Assembly (NCBI GenBank): GCA_031267345.1
Contig: JAIRZG010000105.1
Span: forward strand, 1 to 7,692
Origin: Zoogloeaceae bacterium
GTDB lineage: Bacteria > Pseudomonadota > Gammaproteobacteria > Burkholderiales > Rhodocyclaceae
Reading direction: 5' to 3'
DNA length: 7,692 nt
This document shows, piece by piece, positions 6,735 to 7,692 of the stretch (position 1 is the stretch's first letter; each line of letters starts with the position of its first letter). The notes below the pieces were generated by a model that had not been told where the DNA came from, made no database searches, and saw only the letters and a program-made list of their open reading frames with translations. A program made the translations under genes and the position numbers.

Positions 6735-7539
6735 GCGCCGCTCCCAAAAACTCCGCCGCCATTTCCGGCGCGGGAAAATGATAGGAAACCGGTCCGTCCG
6801 CTTTCGCGGCGATAAACTGACGCACGAACGGATCCGTGGAAGCGCGCACTTCTTCCGGCGCGCCTTCGGCGACCACCCTGCCTCCGGAAATGAAATAAAT
6901 GTAATCCACCATCCGCAGCGATTCCTGCACGTCATGCGTCACCATGATGGAAGTCGCGCCCAGCGCGTCATTCAGCCGCCGGATCAATTGCCCGATCACC
7001 CCCAGGGAAATCGGATCCAGACCGGTAAAAGGTTCGTCATACATGATCAGCGCCGGATCCAGCGCCATCGCCCGCGCCAGCGCCACGCGCCGCGCCATGC
7101 CGCCGGAAAGCGCATTGGGCATCAAATCCCGCGCCCCGCGCAGCCCCACGGCCTGCAACTTCATCAGGGTCAGGTCGCGGATCAGGTCTTCCGGCAAATC
7201 CGTATGTTCGCGCAAGGGGAAAGCCACATTTTCGAATACCGAAAGGTCGGTAAACAGCGCGCCAAACTGGAACAGCATCCCCATGCGCCGCCGAAAGGCG
7301 TAAAGACGGGCATGACTCATCTCGTTGATCGCCTCGCCCGCCACCCGCACACTGCCCGCCGTGGGGCGCAACTGGCCGCCGATCAGCCGCAACAGGGTGG
7401 TCTTGCCGCACCCCGATCCGCCCATGATGGCGACCACCCGCCCTCTGGGAATCCGCATGTTGATCCCCTGCAAAACCGGCTTGCCGCCGTAATCGAATCG
7501 CAGGTTCTCGATATTGACCAGAAAATTATCGTCGGACAT
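6727..7539 (-). CDS. mlaF: MlaF, ABC ATPase of the Mla transporter
   Basis: The 270-aa ATPase powers the MlaFEBD lipid transporter on the cytoplasmic side. All nucleotide-binding elements are present: Walker A GGSGCGKT (40-47), Q-loop Gln91 in LFQFGALF, ABC signature LSGGM (144-148), Walker B LIMYDE (164-169), D-loop GLDP, and H-loop His202 in VTHD. LSGGMARRVALARA rather than LSGGQ is the usual variant in this subfamily. The C-terminal extension (about 245-270, with YHFPAPEMAAEFLG) is longer than a minimal ABC domain and corresponds to the part that in E. coli contacts MlaB and the partner subunit. It is the first gene of the operon, 32-33 bases downstream of the predicted transcription start. 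Its ribosome binding site is weak (GGCGG at a long spacing). Confidence 0.94.
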   Translation of the reverse strand: MSDDNFLVNIENLRFDYGGKPVLQGINMRIPRGRVVAIMGGSGCGKTTLLRLIGGQLRPTAGSVRVAGEAINEMSHARLYAFRRRMGMLFQFGALFTDLSVFENVAFPLREHTDLPEDLIRDLTLMKLQAVGLRGARDLMPNALSGGMARRVALARAMALDPALIMYDEPFTGLDPISLGVIGQLIRRLNDALGATSIMVTHDVQESLRMVDYIYFISGGRVVAEGAPEEVRASTDPFVRQFIAAKADGPVSYHFPAPEMAAEFLGAAHV

Positions 7540-7543
7540 GAAA

Positions 7544-7564
7544 ACGCAAAACCGCCACGCAAAA
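7544..7564 (-). repeat. Direct repeat in the mlaF leader
   Basis: ACGCAAAA (TTTTGCGT on the coding strand) occurs at 7544-7551 and 7557-7564, separated by CCGCC and 13 bases apart start to start. It lies between the predicted transcription start and the mlaF ATG and flanks the only GGCGG-like ribosome binding site. It could be an operator or a translational control site, or chance. Confidence 0.35.
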
Positions 7565-7578
7565 TCACAAAGGGGCAG

Positions 7579-7587
7579 ATTCTAACA
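7579..7587 (-). promoter_or_regulatory. Probable extended -10 promoter of the mla operon
   Basis: On the minus strand the sequence reads TGTTAGAAT: a TAGAAT -10 box (7579-7584) preceded by the TG of an extended -10. The nearest -35-like hexamer, TTGCGT (7605-7610), is 20 bases away, too far to be ideal, so the TG motif would do the work. Predicted initiation is near 7572. No gene is supported from here to the window end (7588-7692). Confidence 0.5.
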
Positions 7588-7692
7588 TGGCTCTTGCTGG
7601 CGCGACGCAAGGCGCATGGGTGGCAGGGCAATCGCATGAATGCCGAAGCCATGAATTCATGATGGCGAAACCGTCCGGATCTTCCCTTGAAG

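Overview
The window is a Gram-negative (proteobacterial) chromosome segment in which every gene I can support lies on the minus strand, so it is described here from high to low coordinates. The best-supported part, roughly 2735-7539, is a complete mla (maintenance of outer-membrane lipid asymmetry) operon in the order mlaF-mlaE-mlaD-mlaA-mlaC-mlaB, followed 12 bases later by a gene for an unusual ClpX-like AAA+ ATPase. The presence of the outer-membrane lipoprotein gene mlaA (vacJ) between mlaD and mlaC is an arrangement I associate with Betaproteobacteria and some relatives. The organism is therefore most likely a betaproteobacterium or a close gammaproteobacterial relative; this is an inference from gene order and moderate-to-high GC, not a taxonomic assignment.

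Layout: a probable extended -10 promoter (about 7579-7587) and a leader with a direct repeat precede mlaF (ABC ATPase). mlaE (permease), mlaD (MCE-domain protein) and mlaA (OM lipoprotein) follow with start/stop overlaps. mlaC (periplasmic lipid carrier) comes after a 25-base gap, and mlaB (STAS protein) overlaps the mlaC stop. MlaFEBD would form the inner-membrane complex, MlaC the shuttle and MlaA the outer-membrane component. The ClpX-like gene is packed into the same transcription unit. It keeps the ATPase, pore-1 and sensor-2 motifs, but it lacks the N-terminal zinc-binding domain, the RKH-type pore loop and the ClpP-docking IGF tripeptide. It is the most interesting item in the window.

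Below the ClpX-like gene, a hairpin (2699-2718) may terminate the operon. A block of four small, visibly AT-richer genes (957-2658) follows: a six-cysteine exported protein, a small lipoprotein with a carboxypeptidase-regulatory-like fold, a 70-residue overlapping ORF without an ATG start, and a 199-residue protein I do not recognise. They look like an accessory insertion of unknown function.

The window ends (1-960) with an IS481-family transposase remnant. It lacks its N-terminal helix-turn-helix region and carries Gly where the catalytic Glu of the DDE triad should be. A non-coding, hairpin-rich, REP-like stretch (1-189) follows. Insertion debris on one side and a conserved operon on the other fit a small variable island next to core genes.
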